From positions 4,874,858 through 4,938,857 of the forward strand of contig OU342633.1 in the NCBI GenBank assembly GCA_910589415.1: a DNA stretch of 64,000 nucleotides. The letters run 5' to 3'. The position numbers and the translations under genes are program-made. The first letter of the stretch is position 1. Every line of letters begins with the position of its first letter. Positions 20,724-30,579 of this stretch are shown in pieces. This DNA comes from Malachius bipustulatus (Eukaryota; Arthropoda; Insecta; Coleoptera; Melyridae). The notes beneath the pieces were generated by a model, which was given only the letters and a program-made list of their open reading frames with translations, was not told the DNA's origin and did not search any database.

Positions 20724-21380
20724 CTACGGCTTCTGCCCAGAGAACTTTTCAAAATTTGCTTCATAGAGCAAACAACGAGCTTTCTCCACCACAGTTCGAT
20801 TCATTCTCTCACTCATGCCGTTCTGCTGTGGAGTATATGCATTTGTTTGTTGATGCAAAATTCCATTTTTCTTATAATAATCTCTAAACTGATTACTGTC
20901 AAATTCACCACCTTGATCACTGCGAAAAATCTTGATTTTTGCTTCTTTCTGATTTTCCACATAGCTCTTGAACTCTTTGAACTTATCAAATGCTTCATCT
21001 TTACTCCTAAGAAAATATACAAAAGTCATTCTGGAATAATCATCTTCCAATATCATAAAGTATCTGGAACCACCGAGCGATGTAACTTCCATTGGTCCAC
21101 ATAGATCTCCATGGATAACCTCCAAAACTGCACTAGATCTATTTCCTTTATGATTAAAAGGCAATCTGGTCTGCTTCCCTTCACAACAAACTTCACACAA
21201 ACTGCTTCTGTTTAGAGTTCCTTGACATTCAAAACCTTCAACCAATCCGTTTTTCATCAAATTCAAATCTTTGTAATTTAAATGAGCGAAACGTCTATGC
21301 CAGACTTCTCCCGACACTGCCAATCCTGCTACCAAGTTTAACTGTGGCTTCTCAAAGTTTAATTTATAAACATTGTCCAC
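20724..21380 (-). pseudogene. copia integrase
   Basis: The zinc-binding HHCC block is HRRFAHLNYKDL plus CEVCCEGKQTRLPF. The catalytic triad follows as EVIHGDLCGPM, FRSDQGGEFDSNQF and QQNGMSERMNRTVVEKAR (Asp, Asp, Glu). A frameshift after NFEK cuts it off from the RT frame. A second frameshift near 21485 cuts it off from the protease. Confidence 0.88.
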
Positions 21381-21494
21381 TAAATTTGCTGTAGCAATCA
21401 GCTGACATTTACTGTTATATATATTACAGCCTTTCTCATGAAAAACAACGTTATTCTTGTTTTGAATTAGTCGACTCAGACAGGAGATTTGTTG

Positions 21495-21860
21495 TCAGTT
21501 TGGCACATAAAGAACATCTTTAACTGTGACAGAATGTTTCTCACTTCCAATCTTGTTTTTAACAATCGTTAAAATATCTATATCACCTGCTCCTTCTACT
21601 GCAACTTTATTTTTATTCGCCACTGTAATTTCTTTCATTTCAACTTCTCTGCGAACATTTTTCAGCCAATCTTTCCTTGCTGTCAAATGGATACTGCAAC
21701 CAGAATCAATGTACCAATCTGATTTGTTGAAATTTCCAGTTAAAAATACTGCACTAAATGCACTCGACGAATCTTCTTTGTTTCTATTGTTTTCAGGGCA
21801 TCTATTCATATAATGTCCGGCTTTTTTGCATTTGTAACAGATGATACCACTTTAATCTGT
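21495..21860 (-). pseudogene. copia zinc knuckle and protease
   Basis: A CCHC knuckle (CYKCKKAGHYMNRC) is encoded at about 21845-21800. The protease active site WYIDSGCSIHLTARKDW follows; DSG replaces DTG, as is usual in copia. The frame ends at a one-base deletion in the stretch that should read VPNLTTNLLS, at 21485-21500. Confidence 0.85.
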
Positions 21861-21976
21861 TTTCTGATCAACTTTGGAAAAATTCTTCTGATTAGTTTTT
21901 CCTTTAAACTTCGATGTCGAAACTTTGCTGGCAAACGCGCCTACTGACGTAGTCTCAGCTCCACCAATACTCATGT

Positions 21977-22492
21977 CTAATAACTTGACTTGATAGAATC
22001 TGCTGTTATTTCTATGCCCGCATGTTCGATAGCAATAACCATGGGTTCAAATTTTTCAGTTAAACCAGCAAGCATAAAATTGCCAATTAGCTCCTGACTC
22101 AACTTAAAACCACATCTATCCAGTTTCTGACAAGTATCAATAATCTGATTTACATAATATTCCATCGATTCACAGGTTTCAAGTCTCAGTGAAATTAATT
22201 TACGAAATAAACTAATTTTTCGTGCAAAACCTGTATCCTCATAGAGCTTTTTTAATCCATCCCAAATTTCTTTTGCGGATTTAAATTCCTTCACATGGAT
22301 AAACAATGAAGGATCCAACGTTAGTATCAACTTAGCTTTGGCTTTGCTCACTAAAACTGTATCTTCCTCTGAACCATCGACACACTTCGAAAGTCCCTCT
22401 AAGATAAATACATTTTCCACTGCAAATGCCCAATCTGCGTAGTTTTCTCTACCAACCAATTTCGGAATACTATTCAAATAATTGACAGCCAT
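21977..22492 (-). pseudogene. copia Gag
   Basis: The 171-residue frame starts MAVNYLNSIPKLVGRENYAD and shows the copia Gag (UBN2-like) pattern: WAFAVENVFI, AKEIWDGLKKLYED, LFRKLISLRLETCESMEYYV and LLAGL-like blocks ending in EPMVIAIEHAG. A frameshift near 22000 separates it from the rest of the polyprotein (MSIGGAETT). Confidence 0.85.
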
Positions 22493-22634
22493 TGTTGTAG
22501 CGGTTCAAACTTCAGACAAAGAACACTTTTCACCTTTTTTATTAATTCACCACTCTAGGTACTCTGTAGAAGAAACTGCAGTACCTGCACTGAGTATACT
22601 GATTATACTACCGTTAATTACTGGTAACTGTAAA

Positions 22635-22648
22635 CTGGGTCCAGAACC
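22635..22648 (-). promoter_or_regulatory. copia primer-binding site, complementary to an internal part of tRNA-iMet
   Basis: The 14 bases next to the 5' LTR read CTGGGTCCAGAACC on the + strand. The initiator tRNA-Met of animals has CTGGGCCCATAACC at its anticodon loop, so 12 of 14 bases agree. Copia is known to prime from a cut 5' half of this tRNA rather than from the 3' CCA end. The match rests on remembered tRNA sequence. Confidence 0.6.
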
Positions 22649-22858
22649 TGATAAATTTTGAGGGTAAAATCGGTAGAATTAATAAAAATAACCATGTCAG
22701 TTGAAAACGTCTGCATACAACATTTTATTCGATAATAATAATTATCTAGTGTATTTGATAATAATAATAATACACGTCATATTATATCATGCGCCTACGC
22801 ATGTTGACAGCTTACGATGTTGCCGCATAGTGGTTTAATTCCTTGAGATATTTCAACA
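22649..22858 (-). repeat. copia 5' LTR (210 bp)
   Basis: This is the same sequence as 12431-12614 plus a 26-bp internal block near 22740-22766, probably an insertion or a local ATAATAATA slippage product. It is followed by GTATG, the target duplication. Confidence 0.9.
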
Positions 22859-23451
22859 GTATGGTGTAGCTATAGTTATGTCTATGACCTCCTTTCGTCT
22901 TGAGTTGACAAAAGTAGGTTTATTTCCTACATTTAATATGTCTAGATTGTTAGTCATTATAAATTGTAGTAGTGACTCACCTCTTTCGTTGGTGTTTGTG
23001 CTTCCCCAAGTTGTATGGTGCGCGTTGGTGTCGCACCCGATGATCAGCTGTGGTCCTTTTCCCCCGCAGTCTCTCACCAGTTTTTCTACCTCTTTGGGTG
23101 GTGGTAGTTCCAGGGCGTCATATGGAAAATATGCTGATCCGAGAATTATCTCCCTCGACATATTCCCGCTGACTGTCCTGATTTTTGCTACCGTCAAATC
23201 CCTAGAAGAAAGGTTAGTTAACGGAAGTATTTTAAGTCCTTTTTTGACTAGTATGCAGGTTCTAGGGGTTTCATGGGATTTACTGTAAATTAGTTCTCCC
23301 ACCCCCCCTAGTCCCATATTACCTTACCTTTGTTGATCCAAGGTTCTTGTATGAGGGCCACATCAAATTCCCTCATTGCCACAGTAAGGGCAGCTGATGC
23401 CGCCTTACTGTGCTGGAGGTTCGCTTGAAGGACCCTGATTTTGCCCGCCAT
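22859..23451 (-). pseudogene. LINE ORF2, endonuclease domain
   Basis: ORF2 probably starts at the ATG complementary to 23449-23451 (MAGKIRVLQANLQHSKAA), overlapping the end of ORF1 by about 45 bp in another frame. Next come LIQEPWI (metal-binding Glu), a small frameshift near 23318 in a G-run, VGELIYS, the block IILGSAYFPYD, and GCDTNAHHTTWGS with the catalytic DxNAHH. The end DITIATPY is cut by the copia insertion and continues at 12430 (VGSYVKNWHVSDE). This is an apurinic-type (EEP) endonuclease as in R1 and jockey relatives. Confidence 0.85.
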
Positions 23452-24691
23452 CGAGTCCTTTCAACACTCGGAAAGTCACCCTTCCGAGGCTGTAGTACGC
23501 TCGAAACCGGGATCTCTCGAGGGTCTTGAATGACCCCTCGTCTATTGAAAAGGCCCGGATTACTCCCTCCTTCTCTTTTTTCTTGCTGAGTTGTAGCCAG
23601 CTACCCACGTTCAGACCTGGATTCTGCCTCTCTAAACGTGTCCTTACTGGCCCATCCTCTTCTTCTGGTCCCGGGATGTAGACTAGAACTCTCGGCCTCT
23701 TTGGTAGGTCCTTGGCCTCGACTGTTGTCAGGGCCATCCCTTCCCAAAGTCCGCCCAGTGTCCCAATCACCCCCACGAGCCAGGTTTTTGTTTGTTCGTT
23801 TGCGCAGTGCATCCATAGGACTCCTCCGCTAAACGATACTTTTTCGAATTGCCCATCCTCTTCTTCTGGTCCCGGGATGTAGACTAGAACTCTCGGCCTC
23901 TTTGGTAGGTCCTTGGCCTCGACTGTTGTCAGGGCCATCCCTTCCCAAAGTCCGCCCAGTGTCCCAATCACCCCCACGAGCCAGGTTTTTGTTTGTTCGT
24001 TTGCGCAGTGCATCCATAGGACTCCTCCGCTAAACGATACTTTTTCGAATTGCAATGGACTTTTGCTCCCCGAGGGTGTGCTGTCCATTGCTTCGACTAG
24101 TTTCTTCTGGATCAGTTCTGTCTTTCCCTGATCCAGAGTAAATTCAGGATGGCGTCTGTCTATCACCGCCATCCTTAGTCCAGACACTGCCTCGCTGTAG
24201 CTCCCTTTAGGTTTCGTTTCCGTTGCCTTGCTGGGTCCCTTGCCAGACAGTGTTTGACTATTATTACCCTTCGCTCTCTTTGGGGCTTGGGGTGGAGTTT
24301 TCGAGTCGTCCCGAGATCTTTTTCCACTCTTCGGTTTCTTCTCTTTTGTTGCTTTGCTGTTGGTTGGACGTTTTTCAGTCCATGTGCCAGCAGCAATTTT
24401 TTGTTCCTTTCGGAGTTTCCTTTTCTGGGCCCCCGAAAGTCTTTTTTCTTTTATTGTTGATATCTGCAGTCCTATGTTTCCAATCCCTGCAGATATTGTA
24501 TCAGCGGTCCCTGTTGTCCCCACTGATGATTCACTGCCATGATCAGATTTGTCATCCTCCATGGCAGTTCCTGGCGTTACATTGCCCTCCCCAGAATCCG
24601 AGGGGCAGCCTGGCACTAGGCCAGGGAGGGATTCTGAACCAGTGGTTCTACCCTGCTGGGGTACTTCTTCCTTTTGTTTCCGTTCCGCCAT
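23405..24691 (-). CDS. LINE ORF1 protein with duplicated 67-residue segment
   Basis: This open frame of 428 residues has a low-complexity acidic and basic N-terminus (LSGAQKRKLRKEQK, SGKRSRDDSKTPPQAPKRAK). A folded domain starts near residue 170 (SGLRMAVIDRRHPEFTLDQG) and resembles the insect ORF1 domain described as DUF4780. Within it, 67 residues (starting QFEKVSFSGGVLWMHCANEQ and ending GPEEEDG) occur twice in tandem, from an exact 201-bp DNA duplication at 23652-23852 and 23853-24053. The normal protein would have about 361 residues. No CCHC knuckles are seen at the C-terminus. Confidence 0.75.
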   Translation of the reverse strand: MAERKQKEEVPQQGRTTGSESLPGLVPGCPSDSGEGNVTPGTAMEDDKSDHGSESSVGTTGTADTISAGIGNIGLQISTIKEKRLSGAQKRKLRKEQKIAAGTWTEKRPTNSKATKEKKPKSGKRSRDDSKTPPQAPKRAKGNNSQTLSGKGPSKATETKPKGSYSEAVSGLRMAVIDRRHPEFTLDQGKTELIQKKLVEAMDSTPSGSKSPLQFEKVSFSGGVLWMHCANEQTKTWLVGVIGTLGGLWEGMALTTVEAKDLPKRPRVLVYIPGPEEEDGQFEKVSFSGGVLWMHCANEQTKTWLVGVIGTLGGLWEGMALTTVEAKDLPKRPRVLVYIPGPEEEDGPVRTRLERQNPGLNVGSWLQLSKKKEKEGVIRAFSIDEGSFKTLERSRFRAYYSLGRVTFRVLKGLDGGQNQGPSSEPPAQ

Positions 24692-24818
24692 TCTTCTTTC
24701 TTCGTGTGTTGTTTGGTTCGCGCCGTTTCCGGTACCTTACCCTGTCGGGAAAGGCCTTCCCCTATCCACCACCTGGGGACGCGCCCGATGGGGGTAACAC
24801 ACAAGCCCCACACGGGTT

Positions 24819-24840
24819 AATGATCCTTCCGCAGGTTCAT
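24819..24840 (-). other. 22 nt of 18S rRNA 3' end fused to the LINE 5' end
   Basis: On the - strand this reads TGAACCTGCGGAAG followed by GATCATTA, the last 22 bases of mature eukaryotic 18S rRNA. It directly precedes the LINE 5' end in the sense direction. It lies between the LINE (from 24817) and the target duplication at 24850, with 9 filler bases in between. Confidence 0.8.
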
Positions 24841-25598
24841 TCATTCTTTCGGGCGTAGCTTGGTTAGCAAGTAATGTTTTATTACCTCCCGGCAAGGTTC
24901 AGGTATGTGATAGTCCTGCGACTAGAAGTTTTGATTTATTAATGAAAAATTCCCTTTTAATGGGATATTTTTCATTCTGCGATATCGAACACATCTCTCG
25001 AGTGTTTTCGACATTATTAACAGAATCATGATCACCTCTGATCGAATTACAGACCCCATTCCTTTATTATTGCTCAGACGCAATAATTAGAGTGTTGGAA
25101 AATTGGGCTAACCTACTCATTTAATCAGTATATTCGGGCGTAGCTTCTGAAGCAGATGACCAACAGCATCTTTCAACTGTATTATAGAGAATTACCTATC
25201 AAACGGAATCGGGATAATCAAATCAGTTTAGTGATTATGTTTCTCGTTAATGCGTCGTTGTTTGTGATTTGCACTTTAAGAAAAGCCTGAGCGCTGCTAG
25301 GACCACTCTATCGTTTTATTTATGTGAGTTCGAGCTTTTCGCATCAAACTTTGGTTTCCACGCAATTTTCGTGAACTTGTGGTTTGCTTTGTCGATTTGG
25401 CAACATGGTTTCGCCCATCTACCTTTCAGGACACCTTACTACTTTTACTACTTCTATTATTGGCCTGGAATGTTTATTGCGAACTCGAGTCTCGTAGCTC
25501 CGTCAGAATACAAAGCTCCTTTATGGTTTGTTTACACTACAAAACAAGACTACTCAATTCAGGCACTACTGTTACTTTTTACATCTACTTGATTTACT

Positions 25599-25617
25599 GG
25601 GGGGGGGGGGGGGGGGG
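25599..25617 (+). repeat. poly(G) tract, 19 bases
   Basis: This uninterrupted run of G is one of three G/C homopolymers of 19-20 bases in this otherwise AT-rich window. The others are 44747-44766 and 56886-56905. Confidence 0.8.
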
Positions 25618-26637
25618 CAATAGGGAACTTCTTATTTGTGATCGATCATAATTTTGCAAGAGTGCAAGTATTTAGTTCGTCGTGTTATAATTTTTCTTCA
25701 TTCATGGTGTTACACAATGGCGAGGCATTCTTCTCACTTTCCAAAGGTCGTATAATTTAAAGGGGCGGTTCGTTTTATAATATCCGGTCGATCCTACATC
25801 TGTGCTGAATAACTCGGACTCCTTGAGAAATAGAATGATTTGTTTATTGTGCTCGTGGTCAATTCCCTAACTGAATTATTTCTGATAATGGATCGTTTTA
25901 TCTATTCACAGGTTACTTATTTCCTGACCTGGGTTTAATTGCCTACTTTGCTCCTAGCTTTATCTTCTGTACAGCGAATTTGTAATTTATTTGTTGTAGT
26001 ATTTCTATTTCCTGCCTAACTTGAATCATTCCTAATCACGTGCCGCTTTAATTATTCACAGGTTATTTTACTCCTGACCTGGGTGTTGATCTTCCTACTA
26101 GCTCTATCTCGATTTCCTATACAGTGAATTTATTTATTTACCTTATTTTAACGTTGGCTTATTTGTCGTGCGTTTATTTATCGGGGGCGTCTTCCTTATC
26201 ACGGTGCCGGCGATTGAGACCGGTGTTTTGGATCGGGGCTCTTTCTTTTGTGGTCGGACATGGTTATTTGCGATAGACAGAAATTGTCCTTATGAATCAC
26301 GGATCTCTCCTTGATTCTTAGTTAAACTAAATTCGAATCTTATGAATGGAGTGAATTAGAAAACGCTTGTTGTGTCAGCGTATGACTTTCTCGCTATATG
26401 ACTGGTGCCATACTCCCAAAAGGGGTTGCCACCAGACGGATGCAGAAAACAGTCGGTGCGATACTCACGAGGAGTTGCCACCGGAAGGATAGAGGAGGAG
26501 ATAGACAGCCTGACAGCGATTGAGTTCGAAGCAAGACTGTCTAATTCTTTTCATCTGATGCGTGCTTTTATAGCCAGATTTCGACCAGGCTCTTTTGTTT
26601 TCCAGAGCGGGAACGTACTAGCAGCTGCTTTCTAACA

Positions 26638-27668
26638 CGGCCGGCTCGCGTGCTTCTTTAGTAATACAAGGCAGTGGAAACTTTCCGTTGGTGCTGATGT
26701 TTTAGTTTGCCTGTCGTGCCGCCTGTGTTAAAGAAGGCGAGTGACCTAGATTCCATTCCTATTATTCCTACTCAGGCCGACTATCCCGTGAATATGAATG
26801 AGAGAAGAAAAAAATTGTAATTATTTTACGTACCTATGGCTGGTTTATCTCAGTAAAAACACCCTTTTTCCAACGACAAATGCCGTAAAACCTCATCTTA
26901 GTATTAGACAATTTGCATTCCTTACTAAAAAGATGTTAAGATGCTTATAAAGAACACCGTATCTACCGCATGTTCGTAGTCAGAATTACCGTATCTCCAT
27001 CACTCGGTAATTCAAAATGCCGTAGGTCCAGATATACGGTGTTTTGATTAAGCATTGGCCGGTTTACCAGCCATCATAACCAAGTTTATTTTGCAGTAGG
27101 ATGTATATACGGTCTTTCTGCCATGTAAAGTGGGCTACTAAGTCAGCTTCTTTATACTATAGCAACGCAACAACCAACTTGCGTTATTTTTTGCAAGCAT
27201 TTCGACCTTGTTGAACATACAATACAGCTGCATACTTAGCACTGCCGTGCTTAGTTAAAACTATTAGATAGATTAGAAAACTAGTTATTTAGGTTTTCGT
27301 CGATGGCCGGATTTGTCTTCCTCATATAGATTGCAAAAAATGAGAAAAAATAAGGAGATGCCATTATTAAAGGACATATGTTTAATAACAGCAAAAAGGG
27401 GCAAAAAGCATTTATATTATAAAACGGATTTTGGAGGTCCTGAGGAAGAACTACACTTTCTAGCCTCAAAATATATTAGCAATGATCTTCCTTCTGGTGA
27501 GATCCTAAAATGTAACAGAGAAATTGGTTCAGAGAGGAAAAAACCATAATTACAAATTTAAAAGGACTGATGCGCTCATAAATTGGTATTTTGGTCTTCA
27601 TTAAAAGTAAACGATGACTCTCCAGACCTCATTAATAACATAGAGGACCTATAATTATTATTTTATTT
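26638..27668. other. unassigned intergenic region
   Basis: No recognisable gene or terminal repeat is seen. Several short TACGGTA/TACCGTA-like words recur between 26870 and 27130 (CCGTATCTAC, CCGTATCTCC, ATACGGTGTTTT, ATACGGTCTTTC), without a clear period. The 78-codon frame at 27313-27549 (+) has no motif I know. Confidence 0.35.
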
Positions 27669-27926
27669 TATAAGGGGTGTGAATTGCGACACCAATGTCG
27701 GTAGAGCAGGGGGCAACCGGTTATGTCGATGATTAGCGTTGACCAATTTTACCTTTATTTAAATTAGAATAAACAATAATAATAACGTTCTCGTCGTCGT
27801 AGGGTTATTCCCTTATGTTATTTTTATATTAACACAAACTATTAATTACTTGTCACTTTAGAAAACAATGGGTAACAGTACGACTGTCACTTGTCAAAGT
27901 GGCTGCATTCCGAATCTCTTGTTACA
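27669..27926 (-). repeat. gypsy 3' LTR (258 bp)
   Basis: On the + strand it runs TATAAGGGGTGTGAATTGCG ... CTCTTGTTACA; on the coding strand it begins TGTAACAAGAG. A handful of substitutions and one small indel separate it from the other LTR. Confidence 0.9.
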
Positions 27927-28569
27927 GTCTCCCCCTTTGGATTGCCCAAATGTCCTCGGGGGTAATCCAAAACACATCCAGGACAATCTTGGCAGGTAAG
28001 TTGTTGTCGGTTGCGATCTGATCTTCGGAGGGTAGTCTCTTTGTGGGGTTCATCCTCAGACAGTTCATTGTAATCGGCATTATCTTCAGGCGGAACCTCG
28101 AGTTGGCGGGGTCGGCCTCGTCTTCGGATAGGTCTAATCGGGGAGGTAGCGGTTGCTTCTACATCCATAACTTTCTTCAATGCTGAAACATGGTAAGTAC
28201 CAAGCACAGTTTCAGGGTCAAGGGGGTGCACCACTTGGTAAGTAGTTGCTGATACGATCTTCTTGATTTCGTAGGGACCACACGTCTGGGTGCAAACTTG
28301 GAAGTGAAAGCATTTGAAGCATTACTCAGCGCATGCACATCTACTAGTACCTTGTCCCCAACTGAAAGGTAAATATCTTGACGATGTCTATCGGCATAGC
28401 GTTTGGAATGGTCCTGCTGTAGCTCATGTTGTTCCCTAGCTCTTGTAAGGACACTGGTAATCATTTTCAGACGTCGCCTAATTTCTTCAACGAAGTTCTC
28501 GTTTTCAATCACATCCCGAAAGTCATTGTGAACATCAAATGGCGATCGCAGTTCATGAATGAACGTCAA
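27927..28569 (-). pseudogene. gypsy integrase C-terminal region and tail
   Basis: Two overlapping frames (28569-28177 and 28234-27887) show the end of a gypsy Pol. They contain the helix-rich piece REQHELQQDHSKRYADRHRQ, the SH3-like start YLSVGDKVLVDV, then the GPR/K-like stretch VLGTYHVSALKKVMD and a basic C-terminus (RRRGRPRQLEVP). A frameshift near 28270 separates the two. Confidence 0.75.
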
Positions 28570-28579
28570 GTAAGCTGGA

Positions 28580-30579
28580 CTAAAACCAGTAGTCAGACTT
28601 TTTTGTACTAATCATAGCAAATCGAATAGCGGGTAAGGCTTCTTTCCATTTGGTATGTTCGTTTTCTACGCACATGGAGAGCTGGGTTTTCAGCTCTCGA
28701 TTTCGGCGTTCTTCTGGTTTCTCATCGGGTCCCTTCCCCTGGAGCAGACATGCACCAATAGCGTATGAACTTGCATCAGTCTTGATGTTGTAAGGTAAGT
28801 TCGGGTCAGCTTGGCGAAGGATTGGCGCCGTTGTAAGCAAACGCTTCAATTCTTGGAATGCAGTTTCCTGGGCTTCGGTCCAGATCCACTGAGCTTGTTT
28901 TCTTTTTTTTTAGTCTACTTAGCGGCAGGGAAATTTCAGCAAAATTAGGGATAAATCTCCTGAACCAGCTGCAGCTTTGCAAAAAAGATAGAAGTTCTCG
29001 TATATTTCGCGGGGCAACACGATCAGCTATAGCACTAACTTTATCTCTGTCGACGTCGATTCCATCCTTGGTGATCACACGACCCAAATACTTAATAATG
29101 GTACATGCAAATCTACATTTGCTTCTGTTGGCACGAAGTTTGAAACCGTTAAGTTTCTCAAACACAAGACACAGGTCTTTTAAATGTTCTTCGAAAGTAC
29201 TTGACAGAATAATTAAATCATCCAAGTATATCAATAGGTTCACTTGGGACAGTCCGGCACGGAAACGATCCATGAGTCGTTGGAAAGTCGCAGGCGCGTT
29301 TCGTAGACAGAATGGCATACGGACACATCGGTATATACCGAACGGCGTGATGAACGTAGTCTTATCACGATCTTCGCGACGGACTTCCAACTGCCAGTAG
29401 CCACTCTGTAGGTCAAGTGATGACATGTATGGGGTACGTTTAGCAGAATGAAGCAAATCATCGATGCGGGGCAAAGGATATCGATCTGGTATTGTTACGG
29501 CGTTCAAACGACGATAGTCAATACAAACACGAACATCACCGTTCTTTTTAGGCACAAGTACGACTGGCGCGGCGTAAGGCGAATCACATTCTTCTATAAT
29601 GTTCTTTTCGAGCATTTCATCGATTTTGCTGCGAAGGCTTTCCTTCTTCTGAGGTGAGTATCTATATGGCGGCATAGCAATTGGTGTTTCATCGTTGAGT
29701 TTTATGATGTGTTGCGCATGCGGCGTGGCTTCTTTATTGTCTTCTAAAATGTTCATACTTCTTTGGAGAAGGTCTTCTAGCTTGGACTTCTCAGCTGCGC
29801 TCAAGTGAGCTCCTTCGTCTTGTCTGAGGTTTAAAGCTGTCACACTTCCTAAGACTTGATTGGTGGTATTCTTCTCTTCATAAAAGTTAAATTTTATGTA
29901 AGGTTTATCTGAGAAGCACCACTGCATCCTAGGAACGTCTATGATTATATCAGCGTCATTGATAAAATCTACGCCCAGTAACGTTGCATTCTCCTTATAT
30001 TCAGGGGCAGCTATCATTGTTGTCGGGATAATTCGGTCATCCAGCCCAATGTCAATCTTATAAATTCTGGTTGAAACAGTTCTTGCGTTACCATCTGCTA
30101 AAGTGATTGGTAGCGTTGATTCTTCAAACGGAGTGTTGAGTTCTTCGAACAGCTTCAGTACACGGCTGCCGGCAATACTGCACCTAGCCCCTGTATCCAA
30201 AAAAGCAAGGCCAGTAAGTTTGTCAATAATTGTAACAGGCACCAAAGGTCTCATCATTCCCACTCCAGTATTTGAAGCCAATACTTCTAGAGAATTTACA
30301 ATAACTCTAGGTTGCTCTTTCCTTTCGTTGCACGTCGGACAGGTGCTTCTAACAAAGCCAGGCGTTTTGCACCCATAACAGGCGAAATTTTGACTTCTCG
30401 GTTTCCTGTTCGAAAAGTTAGTCTGTTCTTTCACTGCATTTGGAGCAGGTAGTTTGTGATGAAACTCAGTACTTTCGTTGAAATTGTCTTCTATGGAACG
30501 AGCTTTGGTTACTAGTTCCTCAAAATTCTCAACATCATCACGCGGCATTCGGTGACGTATTTTCCTACTCAGCAATCCA
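28580..30579 (-). pseudogene. gypsy Gag end, protease, reverse transcriptase and broken RNase H
   Basis: On the - strand, the frame from 30575 opens with the end of Gag and a degenerate knuckle (CYGCKTPGFVRSTC, with Phe where His is expected). The protease follows (GLAFLDTGARCSIAG), then the RT with IEECDSPYAAPVVLVPKKNG, RVCIDYRRLN, YPLPRIDDLL, FSSLDL-like MSSLDLQSGYWQ, FGIYRCVRMPF, the catalytic LIYLDDLIILS and FKLRANRSKCRFA. A frameshift near 28905 follows. RNase H begins ([34 protein letters not shown]) and is joined by a deletion at about 28720 to the far integrase sequence [20 protein letters not shown]. Confidence 0.85.

Larger units (their letters stand above)
12431..22858 (-). mobile_element. 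Ty1/copia LTR retrotransposon inserted in the LINE endonuclease
   Basis: LTRs at 12431-12614 and 22649-22858 (TG...CA on the + strand) are flanked by the 5-bp duplication GTATG (12426-12430 and 22859-22863). The element is read on the - strand: Gag 22492-21977, zinc knuckle, protease, integrase 21380-20724, reverse transcriptase 20709-19332, then RNase H 17866-17619 and 13115-12725. A polypurine stretch (GATAGTGGGGG on the - strand) abuts the 3' LTR at 12615. The primer site abuts the 5' LTR. Two later insertions (13116-17618 and 17879-19319) split it. At least three single-base frameshifts (about 22000, 21485, 20720) make it inactive. Confidence 0.9.
9201..24862 (-). mobile_element. full-length LINE with RNase H (R1/LOA/I-like group), interrupted by nested insertions
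   Basis: The copy is flanked by a 13-bp target duplication TCGGGCGTAGCTT (9201-9213 and 24850-24862). Its 3' end is an 18-base poly(A) (poly(T) at 9212-9229 on the + strand). Order from the 5' end on the - strand: ORF1 (24691-23405), endonuclease (23451-22859), a copia insertion, then linker, reverse transcriptase and RNase H (12430-9380). Without the insertion it is about 5.2 kb, a normal full length. The RNase H domain and the GCPQGGVLSPL motif place it near the R1/LOA/I clades. At the 5' end it is joined to 18S rRNA sequence. Single-base frameshifts in ORF2 make it inactive. Confidence 0.85.
8836..26637. repeat. LTR-like repetitive unit split by the LINE at 9201-24862
   Basis: Outside the LINE, 8836-9213 and 24850-26637 belong together. 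Related blocks occur on both sides (TTCGGGTGTAGCTTCTGAAGCAAG near 9089, TCGGGCGTAGCTTGGTTAGCAAG at 24850, ATTCGGGCGTAGCTTCTGAAGC near 25133), each followed by a similar TTCAGGTATG.TATAGTCCT stretch. Further internal duplications lie at 25905-25995 / 26050-26135 (TATTCACAGGTTA...CTGACCTGGGT) and 26404-26492. A TATA-like box on the - strand (CTATAAAAGC at about 26566) and repeated enhancer-like blocks suggest a long LTR or promoter region of a retroelement. I found no matching target duplication, so the limits are guesses. Confidence 0.35.

Noticed and set aside
24223..24858. 211-codon cysteine- and phenylalanine-rich + strand frame
   Set aside because: It is antisense to LINE ORF1; the composition is that of a mirror frame.
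27313..27549. 78-codon frame (+) beginning MSSSYRLQKMRKNKEMPLLK
   Set aside because: It might be a fragment of a real protein, but I see no motif, splice sites or neighbours to support it.
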